Shown: positions 9,182 through 16,913, numbered from the stretch's first letter. The stretch: 50,618 bases of DNA from Candidatus Thorarchaeota archaeon (GCA_004524595.1 SDOA01000015.1:1-50618); one strand, 5' to 3'. The notes: generated from the sequence alone by a model not told the origin. Translations and numbers: made by a program.

Positions 9182-10069
9182 ATGTGGCCCCTTGAAGCAT
9201 TAGTTCTAGTTGTTTCATTGTCGATTTGGGGTTTCATTGGATTTTCATTAAAAAAACAATATCGCTACGCAACACAATTTTTTGATATGTTGTTTTTCTT
9301 CCCAGTTTTGGCAGTACTCGCTTTAATTGCATTCATCATTACTGTCTATCTCTTATTGAATCAAACAAGTGCATTACTCATCACGTGTACCTTTAGTGTC
9401 GTTTGTTTTATTCTGTTGTATCATTTAGTAAAATGGGTGACTGATTATTCAATATTCAACTACAAAAGATTCCTCAAGAATATTAGTACAGACCAGTTCT
9501 CAATCATTAGTTTCCAAGATTACACTGAAAGCAGAATAGATTTCGATAGGATAAATGTGTTCATTCGGCATGATGTAGACATTTCACTTAAGAGAACAAG
9601 AAAGATGGTAGAAGTTGAAAAAGAGATGGGAATATACTCAACATACTTGTTTAGACTCCACGCTGAAAAATACACATTTGAAGAGGCAATTCCTATTATT
9701 AGACAACTTTCAAATGAGGGCTTCGAAATCGGATTACATTATGAAACACTCGCAGTAGCAAAAGGAAACAGAAGCAAGGCAATTGAGTTATTAGTTCATG
9801 ATATTGAACGGCTTCGGAAAATCACTCCAATTCGCGTCGTTGCAGCTCATGGTCAGAAAAATTACAGGAATCGAGATATTTGGATTGATATGGACAAAGA
9901 AGAACTTGAGGTATCTTCTGCATATGAAATGAAGTATGATTTGTATCTCAGTGATGCAGGTGGGAAGCGTTTAAGGGATAAAGATGGAAAATACCTCTTT
10001 GATAGAGTATATGAAGCAAAACCAGGAGATATTGTACAAGTTCTGATACACCCAGACTGGTGGTTCTAA
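9182..10069 (+). CDS. Membrane-anchored polysaccharide deacetylase (NodB-like)
   Basis: A 295-residue protein. The first 90 residues contain three hydrophobic helices, about 4-22, 34-58 and 65-88. From about residue 120 there is a carbohydrate-esterase-4-like barrel with IRHDVD (the metal and catalytic Asp motif), GLHYE, VAAHG and a final VLIHPDWWF that supplies the late His. The RHDVD variant replaces the classical TFDDG motif, as in many archaeal and capsule-linked members. It likely removes N- or O-acetyl groups from a surface sugar at the membrane. GAGGAA lies about 10 bases before the ATG. The FkbH-like gene follows after 12 bases, probably co-transcribed. Confidence 0.83.
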   Translation: MWPLEALVLVVSLSIWGFIGFSLKKQYRYATQFFDMLFFFPVLAVLALIAFIITVYLLLNQTSALLITCTFSVVCFILLYHLVKWVTDYSIFNYKRFLKNISTDQFSIISFQDYTESRIDFDRINVFIRHDVDISLKRTRKMVEVEKEMGIYSTYLFRLHAEKYTFEEAIPIIRQLSNEGFEIGLHYETLAVAKGNRSKAIELLVHDIERLRKITPIRVVAAHGQKNYRNRDIWIDMDKEELEVSSAYEMKYDLYLSDAGGKRLRDKDGKYLFDRVYEAKPGDIVQVLIHPDWWF

Positions 10070-10081
10070 TAAGTAGTAATT

Positions 10082-11911
10082 ATGGTGGATATAATGCAAG
10101 CCCAAAGAATCATGGATATAGCTAGAAAGTTGGTTCGTAACAAGAAATACAGGAATCATATTATTAGAAGATTGGTACAGGAAACACAACGAGCCGCAAG
10201 ACCACCAACATCTACAAGGGTATCTGAAGAGGATGTAAAATTTCTTTCATCCCTCAAAATTGGTTTTGTTGGAGGTTGTGAGTTATCATTCATGAAAGAA
10301 TTTCTTGAGGCAAATAGTGCTCAAGTTTATCACACCTTTGATCATAATGAACCATCAAATCCCTTTCTTGCCTTTAGTGATGAAAAATCAGGACTGTATT
10401 CGTTCAACCCAAGTGTCATTATTGTAAGTGATGTCCAAGACATTCGCAATTATATCTTTGATATACAACATGGAGCAACTAATTTTACAAAACAAGAAGA
10501 ACAACTCAAACAAGCACGAAATCGAATTATGAACGGTATCAATCTGGCACGAAAGAAACTCTCTACAGTTTTTGTAATAATGAACTATCCTCTTGCCATC
10601 AGACCAGCACATGGGAGATTCGATTACAAGCACCTTAGTAATGCCTATAGTCTACGGGAGTTTCTCAGACATTTAGATCTGTTGTATTTTGAGATGAGTA
10701 AGCAGGAAGAAGATATCTACTTCTTGTCTATCGATGAATCTTTTCTCTCAGCTGGTGTAGGCCATCAAATTCGAGAGGGTGATGCAGACGGCATATATGA
10801 GCACCTCACACGGGAGGGTGCGGTCACGGTAGCTAAGGATTTAATTGGACATCTAAAGGTAATCATGGGTTATGGCAGGAGAATCAAGTGTGCTGTTATT
10901 GATCTGGATAATACTCTATGGGATGGTATTCTACGAGATGATGGCGTCGAAGGAATCAATCTGCATCAGAATCGATTGAAAGCTTTAGAGCTTCTTACAA
11001 AACGAGGCATAGTTCTAGCAATCTCAAGTAAGAACGACAGTACACTAGTCCCATTAATTGATGAGATACTTGGAGAAAGATCTAAGTTATTTGCTATCAA
11101 GAAAGTAAATTGGAATGATAAAGCTCAAAATCTTCGAGAGATTGCTCAAGAACTAAATATTGGCATTGATTCTCTTGCTTTCTTTGATGATAATCCATAT
11201 GAGAGAGACCAAATCAAAACGTTCCTACCTCAGATATTGGTGCTTCCAGACACAGAAATAATTCATGCTTTGAATCGATTGGATTTCGAACCTATTGGCA
11301 AACTAACAGAAGAGAGTTCGAAGAGAACAATGATGTATGCTCAGCAGGCAATACGAGAAAGTGCTGAGAAAATGTATTTTGATAAGGAGTCTTTCTTACG
11401 AGCATGTGAGATGCGACTCTGGATGAGAGAGGTCAGACCAGAAAATCTTGGACGTGTGACCGAACTGATTCTAAGAACTAATCAGTTGAATGCAACAGCA
11501 GCAAGATACACAAATGAAGAAATACTTGATTTCTACCGGTCTGATGACTACAAAATTTATGCTGTAAATCTTGATGATAAATACGGAGAATATGGCTTGA
11601 TTGGAGTTGCTCTTGTTCATCGAGAAGATTTCAAATGGACAATGGATGTTTTAACATTCTCCTGCAGAGCAATGGGAAAGACTGTTGAGCAGACATTTCT
11701 TACATATCTGATGAATGAGGCCAAAAAGCACGGTGCAAAAACTCTTGTTGGAAAATATATTAAGACAGATAGAAATGAAGCAGTTGAAAAGATATTTGAA
11801 GAAGCTGAATTCGTCAGATCACTAGGAAAGAACGAAATGGTATTTTGGGAATACAATTTTGATGAGAGAGGTATTCCAAAGTATCCTGATTGGTTTGAAA
11901 TCAGTAAATGA
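10082..11911 (+). CDS. FkbH-like HAD/GNAT protein
   Basis: About 609 residues with three parts: an N-terminal SGNH-hydrolase-like region (FVGGCELSFMKEFLEANSAQVYH, residues about 55-260), a HAD domain (IDLDNTLWDGILRDDG, SSKNDSTLV, FFDDNPYERDQI) and a C-terminal GNAT-like domain from about 440 with LRTNQLNAT and SCRAMGKTVEQTFL. FkbH proteins in polyketide clusters load a glyceryl group from 1,3-bisphosphoglycerate onto an acyl-carrier protein; relatives in glycan clusters assemble acyl groups for sugars. The DxDxT nucleophile motif is intact. No carrier-protein gene is visible nearby. A second ATG at 10094 follows GGTGGAT at only 3 bases, so the exact start is uncertain. Confidence 0.85.
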   Translation: MVDIMQAQRIMDIARKLVRNKKYRNHIIRRLVQETQRAARPPTSTRVSEEDVKFLSSLKIGFVGGCELSFMKEFLEANSAQVYHTFDHNEPSNPFLAFSDEKSGLYSFNPSVIIVSDVQDIRNYIFDIQHGATNFTKQEEQLKQARNRIMNGINLARKKLSTVFVIMNYPLAIRPAHGRFDYKHLSNAYSLREFLRHLDLLYFEMSKQEEDIYFLSIDESFLSAGVGHQIREGDADGIYEHLTREGAVTVAKDLIGHLKVIMGYGRRIKCAVIDLDNTLWDGILRDDGVEGINLHQNRLKALELLTKRGIVLAISSKNDSTLVPLIDEILGERSKLFAIKKVNWNDKAQNLREIAQELNIGIDSLAFFDDNPYERDQIKTFLPQILVLPDTEIIHALNRLDFEPIGKLTEESSKRTMMYAQQAIRESAEKMYFDKESFLRACEMRLWMREVRPENLGRVTELILRTNQLNATAARYTNEEILDFYRSDDYKIYAVNLDDKYGEYGLIGVALVHREDFKWTMDVLTFSCRAMGKTVEQTFLTYLMNEAKKHGAKTLVGKYIKTDRNEAVEKIFEEAEFVRSLGKNEMVFWEYNFDERGIPKYPDWFEISK

Positions 11912-12037
11912 AATATTTGACTGAGATAGGGAGCTTGTAAAGAAGATTGTATTTGAAGATACTTAGCAGTCCTAAAAACGTCACTATTTGATACAATTCA
12001 TAAGCATTACGATGATGTAGATTTTTGCTGACCTAAG

Positions 12038-12697
12038 ATGATTGAGAATATTGAAAAGAACCTGAGGAAGATTGTTGAGGTTTCAACAAGAAAGGCTGCA
12101 ATTGAAGAATGGAGAGATGCATCAGAGAAACAGAATGTCCCACTGTATAACTATAGGTTCGATCATGTTGAAGAGGTTGTAGATCTTGCAAAGTATATCG
12201 CCTCTGACACTGAGGCAAATATGGAGGTAGTCATACTAGCAGCATGGTTACATGATCTAGCAAAACCTGGAATTGGAGGTATTTCAGCACAGAATCATGG
12301 AATTGTAAGTGCAAATCTTGCAGAGGAAATTCTTCTTAGAGAAAATATAGATCCTGCAATAACCATTCAGGTTTCTGATGTTATTCGAAAGCATGTAGGG
12401 TTGACTATTGAAGAACCACTAAAACCAATCGAAGCTCAGGTTCTTTGGGAAGCTGACAAATTACTGAAATTGGGACTAGTTGGTCTACTCCAGTATGTGC
12501 TTAATGGTATTAGAATCACTCCAGGTCAAAATCTGAGAGAAATTGCAAATAATCTAAGAGAATTCCTAACTCTGGCTGAGTGTATTGCTGGATGTGTTGT
12601 CACAGAGAAAGGAAGGACAATTGCTGAAAATAGACTTCAACGATTACAACTATTATCAGAGATGCTTGATTCTGAATTGAACCCTCAAGAGAAGTAA
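12038..12697 (+). CDS. HD-domain phosphohydrolase
   Basis: A 219-residue HD-superfamily metal phosphohydrolase. The metal-binding pattern is visible: DHVEEVVDLAKYI (first His), WLHDLAKPG (the HD pair), IRKHVG and a late EADKLLKLG. Family members cleave nucleotides or cyclic phosphodiesters; the substrate here is unknown. It is the first gene of a three-gene run. The CinA-like gene starts 16 bases after its stop, and the polyprenol-kinase-like gene follows 4 bases after that. The 126 bases between it and the FkbH-like gene contain no clear terminator or strong TATA element by eye. Confidence 0.82.
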   Translation: MIENIEKNLRKIVEVSTRKAAIEEWRDASEKQNVPLYNYRFDHVEEVVDLAKYIASDTEANMEVVILAAWLHDLAKPGIGGISAQNHGIVSANLAEEILLRENIDPAITIQVSDVIRKHVGLTIEEPLKPIEAQVLWEADKLLKLGLVGLLQYVLNGIRITPGQNLREIANNLREFLTLAECIAGCVVTEKGRTIAENRLQRLQLLSEMLDSELNPQEK

Positions 12698-12713
12698 TGG
12701 AAGGTGGCAATCA

Positions 12714-13526
12714 ATGAACTCAAAGGTCGAAACAGTAGGTATTATCGCAATTGGCAATGAAGTATTAGATGGGCTTGTCCTTGATACAAATTCAAATTGG
12801 ATGGAACTAAGACTTGTAGCTTTGGGTCTATCAATTAAGAGATTAGTATCAGTTCGAGATGATCTTGATGAGATTGGGAAAGCTTTAGGATTCTTGCAAG
12901 AAATATGTGATGTAATAATAACGACTGGAGGTCTTGGACCAACACATGATGACATGACGTTGAAGGCGATTGCACTTGCATTAGATAGGGACATAGAAGA
13001 AAATATTGAAGCCCTAGAGATTGTTGAAAGACAGTACAAGACTCTTTACGAGAAGGGAATTGTTCAATCACCAGAGATTACTGATGCAAGGAGAAAGATG
13101 GCATATGTTCCAAAGGGAGCAACACCTCTTGATAATCAAGTAGGAGGTGCACCAGGAGTCATGATTCACGATGGCGACAATACAATATTTTGCTTACCAG
13201 GAGTTCCTAGCGAACTAAAATTCATCTTTGAAGATTCTATTTTGCCTTGGATAAGTGAGAGAGTAAAAAGAAAGTTCTATGAAAAAGTCGTCGAATTTGG
13301 TATGCATGATGAGTCAACATTCGCGCCGTCAATCGATATAGTCATGAAAAAATATCCTGGAGTGTATATCAAGTCAATGCCAAAGACTTACGGAACCTCA
13401 AAGTCTCTAAGAGTGTGGATTTCAGCTGCAGGTGATGATAGAGAAGAACTTGAACAACTTGTTCTAAATGCTATTGAGAGTCTGGAGGAAACGACTGGAA
13501 TACCTTCCAGAATCATCAAAGAATAA
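12714..13526 (+). CDS. CinA/MoaB-like molybdopterin-binding-fold protein
   Basis: A 270-residue protein with the CinA N-terminal (MoaB/Mog-like) fold: AIGNEVLDGLVLDTNSNW, VRDDLDEI, the binding-loop motif TTGGLGPTHDD near residue 65, and FCLPGVPSELKFIFE. It lacks the C-terminal CinA amidase domain and matches archaeal stand-alone CinA-like proteins annotated as nicotinamide-nucleotide amidase-related or molybdopterin-binding. Its real substrate is not established; ADP-ribose or a pterin are possible from the family. GGAAGGTGG lies about 8 bases before the ATG, a strong ribosome site. It lies between the HD hydrolase and the lipid-kinase-like gene, in one operon. Confidence 0.83.
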   Translation: MNSKVETVGIIAIGNEVLDGLVLDTNSNWMELRLVALGLSIKRLVSVRDDLDEIGKALGFLQEICDVIITTGGLGPTHDDMTLKAIALALDRDIEENIEALEIVERQYKTLYEKGIVQSPEITDARRKMAYVPKGATPLDNQVGGAPGVMIHDGDNTIFCLPGVPSELKFIFEDSILPWISERVKRKFYEKVVEFGMHDESTFAPSIDIVMKKYPGVYIKSMPKTYGTSKSLRVWISAAGDDREELEQLVLNAIESLEETTGIPSRIIKE

Positions 13527-13530
13527 GAAC

Positions 13531-14355
13531 ATGTCTGCCGATAGATATATTCCCTCGTTTTTCATCCAGCAATCACTGGAGAGTACTATCTTGCAGGTAG
13601 AATTTACAATTGTCTTTGAGGATATTATTGTCTTCTTCATTGCAATTATTTATGCTGTAATAATTCTGACAATCGCAGATGTTGCCCGTAGAAAATTGAA
13701 ACTCGGTTCAGACTTCACCCGGAAGATAGTCCATCTCTTTGCAGGAGCAGCAATATGGACTGTTCCGTATTATCCTCATGCATGGGTAGCCACATTTGTA
13801 GCACTCACATTCGTCGTTATGCTTGGCATGGCCAACTCTGATAGGTTTGGTAGATTCTTTGCGGCGATGGCAAGACCAGAGGATCTGGAACATGGTAGTG
13901 TCAGAGGACCATTCTGGTATGCGGTTTCAATTACAGTCTTGACAGCAATCTTCACATTCACTGGAAATGAAATGACCTATTTTATCCCGGCTGCTGCGAT
14001 TCATATCATGATGTTAGGAGATGGAATGAGTGCCCCGATTGGTATGCGCTATGGGAAGAACCACACAAAGGTGATCTTTGGTTCAAATAGAAGCATCCAA
14101 GGATGTCTAGGTCTCTTCATCTTTGGATTCATCGGAGCAGTAATTGCATTTTGGTGGTTTGGAATTTTCAGCGTGACGGTATTTACACCAGGCGCAGGCT
14201 ATATCAACATGGTAATTCTTGCTCTAATTGGTGCTCTGACTGCAACCTTAGTTGAACTTTTCAGTCCTAAGGGAACAGATAATATCACTCTACCGATGAT
14301 ATCATGTATCGTGATGTTCTTGGTCGCAGTGCAAATGGGTTTAATTGCATTCTAA
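13531..14355 (+). CDS. Polyprenol/dolichol kinase or CDP-lipid synthase-like membrane protein
   Basis: A 274-residue integral membrane protein of the SEC59/VTE5/DGK1/CdsA-like family, with about seven hydrophobic segments. Diagnostic parts are FTRKIVHLFAGAA, MMLGDGMSAPIGMRYGKN (the D-G nucleotide-binding loop) and RSIQGCLGLFIFG. Family members phosphorylate dolichol, phytol or diacylglycerol with CTP. In an archaeon, likely substrates are dolichol for protein glycosylation or geranylgeraniol for lipid salvage. The frame is open from 13468, overlapping the CinA-like gene by 59 bases; ATG 13531, four bases after that stop, is preferred. It converges on the first Rpb5-like gene with a 5-base gap. 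Confidence 0.82.
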   Translation: MSADRYIPSFFIQQSLESTILQVEFTIVFEDIIVFFIAIIYAVIILTIADVARRKLKLGSDFTRKIVHLFAGAAIWTVPYYPHAWVATFVALTFVVMLGMANSDRFGRFFAAMARPEDLEHGSVRGPFWYAVSITVLTAIFTFTGNEMTYFIPAAAIHIMMLGDGMSAPIGMRYGKNHTKVIFGSNRSIQGCLGLFIFGFIGAVIAFWWFGIFSVTVFTPGAGYINMVILALIGALTATLVELFSPKGTDNITLPMISCIVMFLVAVQMGLIAF

Positions 14356-14360
14356 AGGTA

Positions 14361-14915
14361 TCAAGAATCAACTACTAATCTATAGTAGTAGGTCTTACCA
14401 GAAGTTTCACTGTCGCGTTCAATTCGCAAAACTTGACCAGGTCGAGCTCCAAGTACTTTAGCTGCGGGATCACTTGAATGGACACGTGGTAGTTGCGTCT
14501 TTTTTATCTTGTAATGATTTGTTAGCAATTCAACCTCTGTCGGCTCTATAATAACATGAGCCGGAACGAGTTGATGGTCAAATATATCAAAAGATGAGTA
14601 ATTCCCCTCAACTAGTTCTACTTTCGACGCTTTTGCGTACTTTGTAGATGCTGGAGTAAATCTGGTCCCTCCAACGAGCATTCCTCTTTGAGATTCAACT
14701 TCTTCCATCTCTTTGACAAGCTCTCTCACAAGCGCCACACCGACTACGCGTTCTTCTTTTAAGACCCAAACAACATACCTAACTGAAACATCTTTTTTTT
14801 GTTTCACTGGATGCATTGTATATCTATCATCATATTCTAAAAGCTCATGAGTGCTAAAACCACGAAGTGCAAGAAGGGCACGAGTCTTCTCGACAATAGT
14901 CGGAAAATCAGGCAA
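14361..14915 (-). CDS. Rpb5/RpoH-like RNA polymerase subunit, full-length form, copy 1
   Basis: A 184-residue protein. The last 70 residues are the conserved Rpb5/RpoH C-terminal domain: LVPAHVII (116-123), YKIKKTQLPR, DPAAKVLGARPGQVLRI and TSGKTYYYRLVV. Ordinary archaeal RpoH is only about 80 residues. Here about 115 residues precede it, with RALLALRGFSTHELLE, VVGVALVRELVKEM and GGTRFTPASTKYAKA, which resemble the eukaryotic Rpb5 jaw domain (a PD-(D/E)XK/Mrr-like fold). The start is TTG with GGGG 9 bases upstream and its own TATA box, so it can be transcribed separately from copy 2. The two copies are clearly paralogous but quite diverged. Which one is the polymerase subunit is unknown. Confidence 0.83.
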   Translation of the reverse strand: MPDFPTIVEKTRALLALRGFSTHELLEYDDRYTMHPVKQKKDVSVRYVVWVLKEERVVGVALVRELVKEMEEVESQRGMLVGGTRFTPASTKYAKASKVELVEGNYSSFDIFDHQLVPAHVIIEPTEVELLTNHYKIKKTQLPRVHSSDPAAKVLGARPGQVLRIERDSETSGKTYYYRLVVDS

Positions 14916-14953
14916 TATAATTAACCCCGTATCAATAGGAGATTCGGGGGATT

Positions 14954-14961
14954 GATATAAA
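14954..14961 (-). promoter_or_regulatory. TATA box for Rpb5-like copy 1
   Basis: On the minus strand this reads TTTATATC and lies about 40 bases before the TTG start at 14915. Transcription would begin near 14931, leaving a leader of about 16 bases that holds the GGGG ribosome site. It overlaps an inverted repeat, TATCAAT (14930-14936) with ATTGATA (14951-14957), so a regulator could bind across it. Confidence 0.45.
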
Positions 14962-14987
14962 GATTATCGAATAGCAAAAGAAATCGT

Positions 14988-15551
14988 TTAACCACCGCTA
15001 CCTCTCACAACAAGACGATAATAATAGGACTTACCAGATGTAATGCTCTCTCGTTCTATACGCAGAATTTGCCCAGGTTGCGCACCTAACACCCGTGCTG
15101 CGGGGTCTTCAGTACCAATCGTTGGTAGTTGTGTCTTCTTAATCTTGTAATGTGAAAGGACAAGCTCGACTTCTTCATCAGATGCGATCCAATGTTTTGG
15201 GACCAATTCATGTTCAAATAAATCAAAAGACGCATAGCCTCCTTCGACGAGCTCAACTTTCGCTACCTGTGCATGCTTACTGGCTGCGGGAGTAAATCTG
15301 ATACCACCAACTAACATGCCGCGTTGTGCATCAGTCTCCTCCATTTCTTGAGCGAGTTCTTTTACTAGAGCTATACCAACAACGCGAGGTTCTTTTAGAA
15401 TCCAGACTACATATTTCTTCAAGACACCCTTTTCTTCCTTCGTAGGAAACATAACATACCGATCATCAAACTCAAGAAGTTCAGTGGTCTTGTAGGCACG
15501 TAAGTTTAGGAGACCTCTAGTCTTAACAACAGCAGTAGGTAGTTCGAACAT
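14988..15551 (-). CDS. Rpb5/RpoH-like RNA polymerase subunit, full-length form, copy 2
   Basis: A 187-residue paralogue of the neighbouring protein, same architecture. It has an N-terminal Mrr-like/Rpb5 jaw-like domain (RGLLNLRAYKTTELLEFDD, VVGIALVKELAQEM, GGIRFTPAASKHAQ), then the Rpb5/RpoH C-terminal domain (LVPKHWI, YKIKKTQLPT, DPAARVLGAQPGQILRI, SGKSYYYRLVV). In eukaryotes Rpb5 spans the jaw of RNA polymerase and contacts downstream DNA. The ATG has AGGAG 9 bases before it and a TATA box at 15594-15601. It lies 72 bases upstream of copy 1 in the same direction. No rpoB/rpoA genes, the usual archaeal neighbours of rpoH, lie nearby. Confidence 0.84.
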   Translation of the reverse strand: MFELPTAVVKTRGLLNLRAYKTTELLEFDDRYVMFPTKEEKGVLKKYVVWILKEPRVVGIALVKELAQEMEETDAQRGMLVGGIRFTPAASKHAQVAKVELVEGGYASFDLFEHELVPKHWIASDEEVELVLSHYKIKKTQLPTIGTEDPAARVLGAQPGQILRIERESITSGKSYYYRLVVRGSGG

Positions 15552-15593
15552 GAAAACAAACTCCTAGGAACTTTGCTTCGCCTCTTTCTTTTC

Positions 15594-15601
15594 AATATAA
15601 A
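15594..15601 (-). promoter_or_regulatory. TATA box for Rpb5-like copy 2
   Basis: TTTATATT on the minus strand, about 45 bases before the ATG at 15551. Predicted transcript start is near 15570, leaving the AGGAG ribosome site at 15561-15565 inside a short leader. It shares the TTTATAT core with the copy 1 promoter, so the two genes may be driven alike. Confidence 0.45.
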
Positions 15602-15640
15602 CATTATCAAGTGTTCAGACTCTGTAAAAGCACTTAGGTA

Positions 15641-15763
15641 TTAGTCATCTTCGTATAGTCGCATGGGCTGACCACAACATACTAGAGTGCCAGCACCTGA
15701 CTTTTTGACCTCAATAACTTGTTGACAGATGTCACAAACATAAATTCCGCCTTCTTTTGCCAT
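15641..15763 (-). CDS. Desulforedoxin-like mini-protein (rubredoxin-type iron site)
   Basis: A 40-residue protein. It reads MAKEGGIYVCDICQQ at the start, then GAGTLVCCGQPM near residue 30. The Cys pattern CxxC plus adjacent CC is that of desulforedoxin and of the N-terminal domain of desulfoferrodoxin, which bind one Fe(SCys)4 centre in electron transfer or superoxide defence. Length matches desulforedoxin (about 36-37 residues); the superoxide-reductase domain is absent. GGATGA lies about 7 bases before the ATG. It is read toward the Rpb5-like genes but separated from copy 2 by about 90 bases holding that gene's own promoter. Function in this organism is inferred from the family. Confidence 0.85.
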   Translation of the reverse strand: MAKEGGIYVCDICQQVIEVKKSGAGTLVCCGQPMRLYEDD

Positions 15764-15914
15764 GATACATTCATCCTTTTAGATGCATGAACTCCAGTCT
15801 AATGACTCTTTTTTATGGTTTTCTGAATAAAAAAGACTGAAAAATATGCTAATATATTTCCCAGAAATGCATAATAGTAGAAGCACGAAGGATACATATA
15901 CTCTAATAGCGAAG

Positions 15915-16370
15915 ATGCATAACAACAGGTATGAGGCGATAAGCGTGGCCGGACTGACAAAAGGTATGATTGCCGATGTACATAAGAAGAGGCAGATTAG
16001 CCTTCCAGAAGATTTCTTCAACAACTCGGCACTTGACGGCATGAAGGCCGCCATGGTGATTTACTTCGAGAGATCAGGTGAAATTCGCCTTATTCCAATG
16101 ATGAAAGAAGGCGGGGCTCGAGTTCGACTTGAGGTTGAAAAGGTTAATCCTGCATTGATGCAGACAATGACCCAATTGTTCAAACATCATGATCTTAAGG
16201 TTCTCTTCACAACTGGATTTTGTTTTGAAGAAAATCGCTGTATCTATGAGGTCTACTTCTCCGCTGACGATATCAGGAAGAAGGAACCAGACATTAGAAG
16301 GACAATAGATAGCATTCCAGGTCTTTATGAAAGCGAATTTGAGATTCTGGAAATTGGACAAGAATGGTGA
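15915..16370 (+). CDS. AbrB-like DNA-binding protein with ACT-like C-terminal domain
   Basis: About 151 residues. The first part (KGMIADVHKKRQISLPEDFF, then MVIYFERSGEIRLIPM) resembles a SpoVT/AbrB swapped-hairpin domain. The rest (VNPALMQTMTQLFKHHDLKVLFTTGFCFEENRCIYEVYFS) has the strand-helix pattern of an ACT-like ligand-binding domain. A ligand-responsive transcription regulator is a reasonable guess, not shown. The frame is open from ATG 15846, but a TATA-like CTAATATATTT at about 15850-15860 falls inside that extension, so the true start is probably ATG 15915 or GTG 15945; the latter has GAGGCGAT just upstream. Confidence 0.6.
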   Translation: MHNNRYEAISVAGLTKGMIADVHKKRQISLPEDFFNNSALDGMKAAMVIYFERSGEIRLIPMMKEGGARVRLEVEKVNPALMQTMTQLFKHHDLKVLFTTGFCFEENRCIYEVYFSADDIRKKEPDIRRTIDSIPGLYESEFEILEIGQEW

Positions 16371-16409
16371 AACAATATCTAATCACTATGGCAGTCCAGA
16401 AGTCGTCAA

Positions 16410-16913
16410 TCACTTGACGATTTGAAAGGCTACATTCTCCTTTACATTTGTTTCAACAACATCCAGCTTCACCTTCAAAAGAGATTCTAAATACCCTTTG
16501 ATGAACGGTGCAGGATAGAAAGGACTCTCTATTACAATGAGACCAGATTTACTGTAATCTATTGAACCCCAGCCATTTTCTTGTAGTAGTTTGAAAATCA
16601 ACCCACGATTCTTTGTGTCAGTTGGATTAACTCCATAGAATAATCGCACGACATCAGATACGGGGGATTGACTTCCTGCAGTCTGTCCCAGCTCATACTG
16701 GTCAGGGGGGGTCAGTTTAGAGAAGAATAGTGAGGATACAGCTTCTGACTCTAAGACAGACCTAGAGGTATTGACATATATACCTCGCTCATTCCATTTA
16801 TGCACTGTAAAATCCAGAAACCAGCGGACTGAATCTTCAATTAATTGTGCTCTAGATCTCCCGATTCGCTCCTTGACTAAATCATCAATTCGTTTCACAA
16901 GGGACTGACTCAT
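16410..16913 (-). CDS. Ribbon-helix-helix DNA-binding protein with unknown C-terminal domain
   Basis: At least 167 residues. The N terminus looks like an RHH (CopG/NikR-type) domain: MSQSLVKRIDDLVKERIGRSRAQLIEDSVRWFLDF. The DNA-contacting strand of an RHH normally lies just before such a helix, and here the in-frame codons upstream of the first ATG encode KKKIISVT, which fits. No ATG, GTG or TTG exists in that extension, but AGGAGG at 16964-16969 sits 5 bases before an in-frame ATT (16956-16958) and 8 before a CTG (16953-16955). The real start may be one of those rare codons. The C-terminal 100 residues (GLIFKLLQENGWGSIDYSKSG) may sense a ligand; unknown. It converges with the AbrB-like gene. 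Confidence 0.7.
   Translation of the reverse strand: MSQSLVKRIDDLVKERIGRSRAQLIEDSVRWFLDFTVHKWNERGIYVNTSRSVLESEAVSSLFFSKLTPPDQYELGQTAGSQSPVSDVVRLFYGVNPTDTKNRGLIFKLLQENGWGSIDYSKSGLIVIESPFYPAPFIKGYLESLLKVKLDVVETNVKENVAFQIVK

Noticed and set aside
13468..13530. Upstream extension of the polyprenol-kinase-like gene
   Set aside because: It would overlap the CinA-like gene by 59 bases; ATG 13531, four bases after that stop, is the more natural start.
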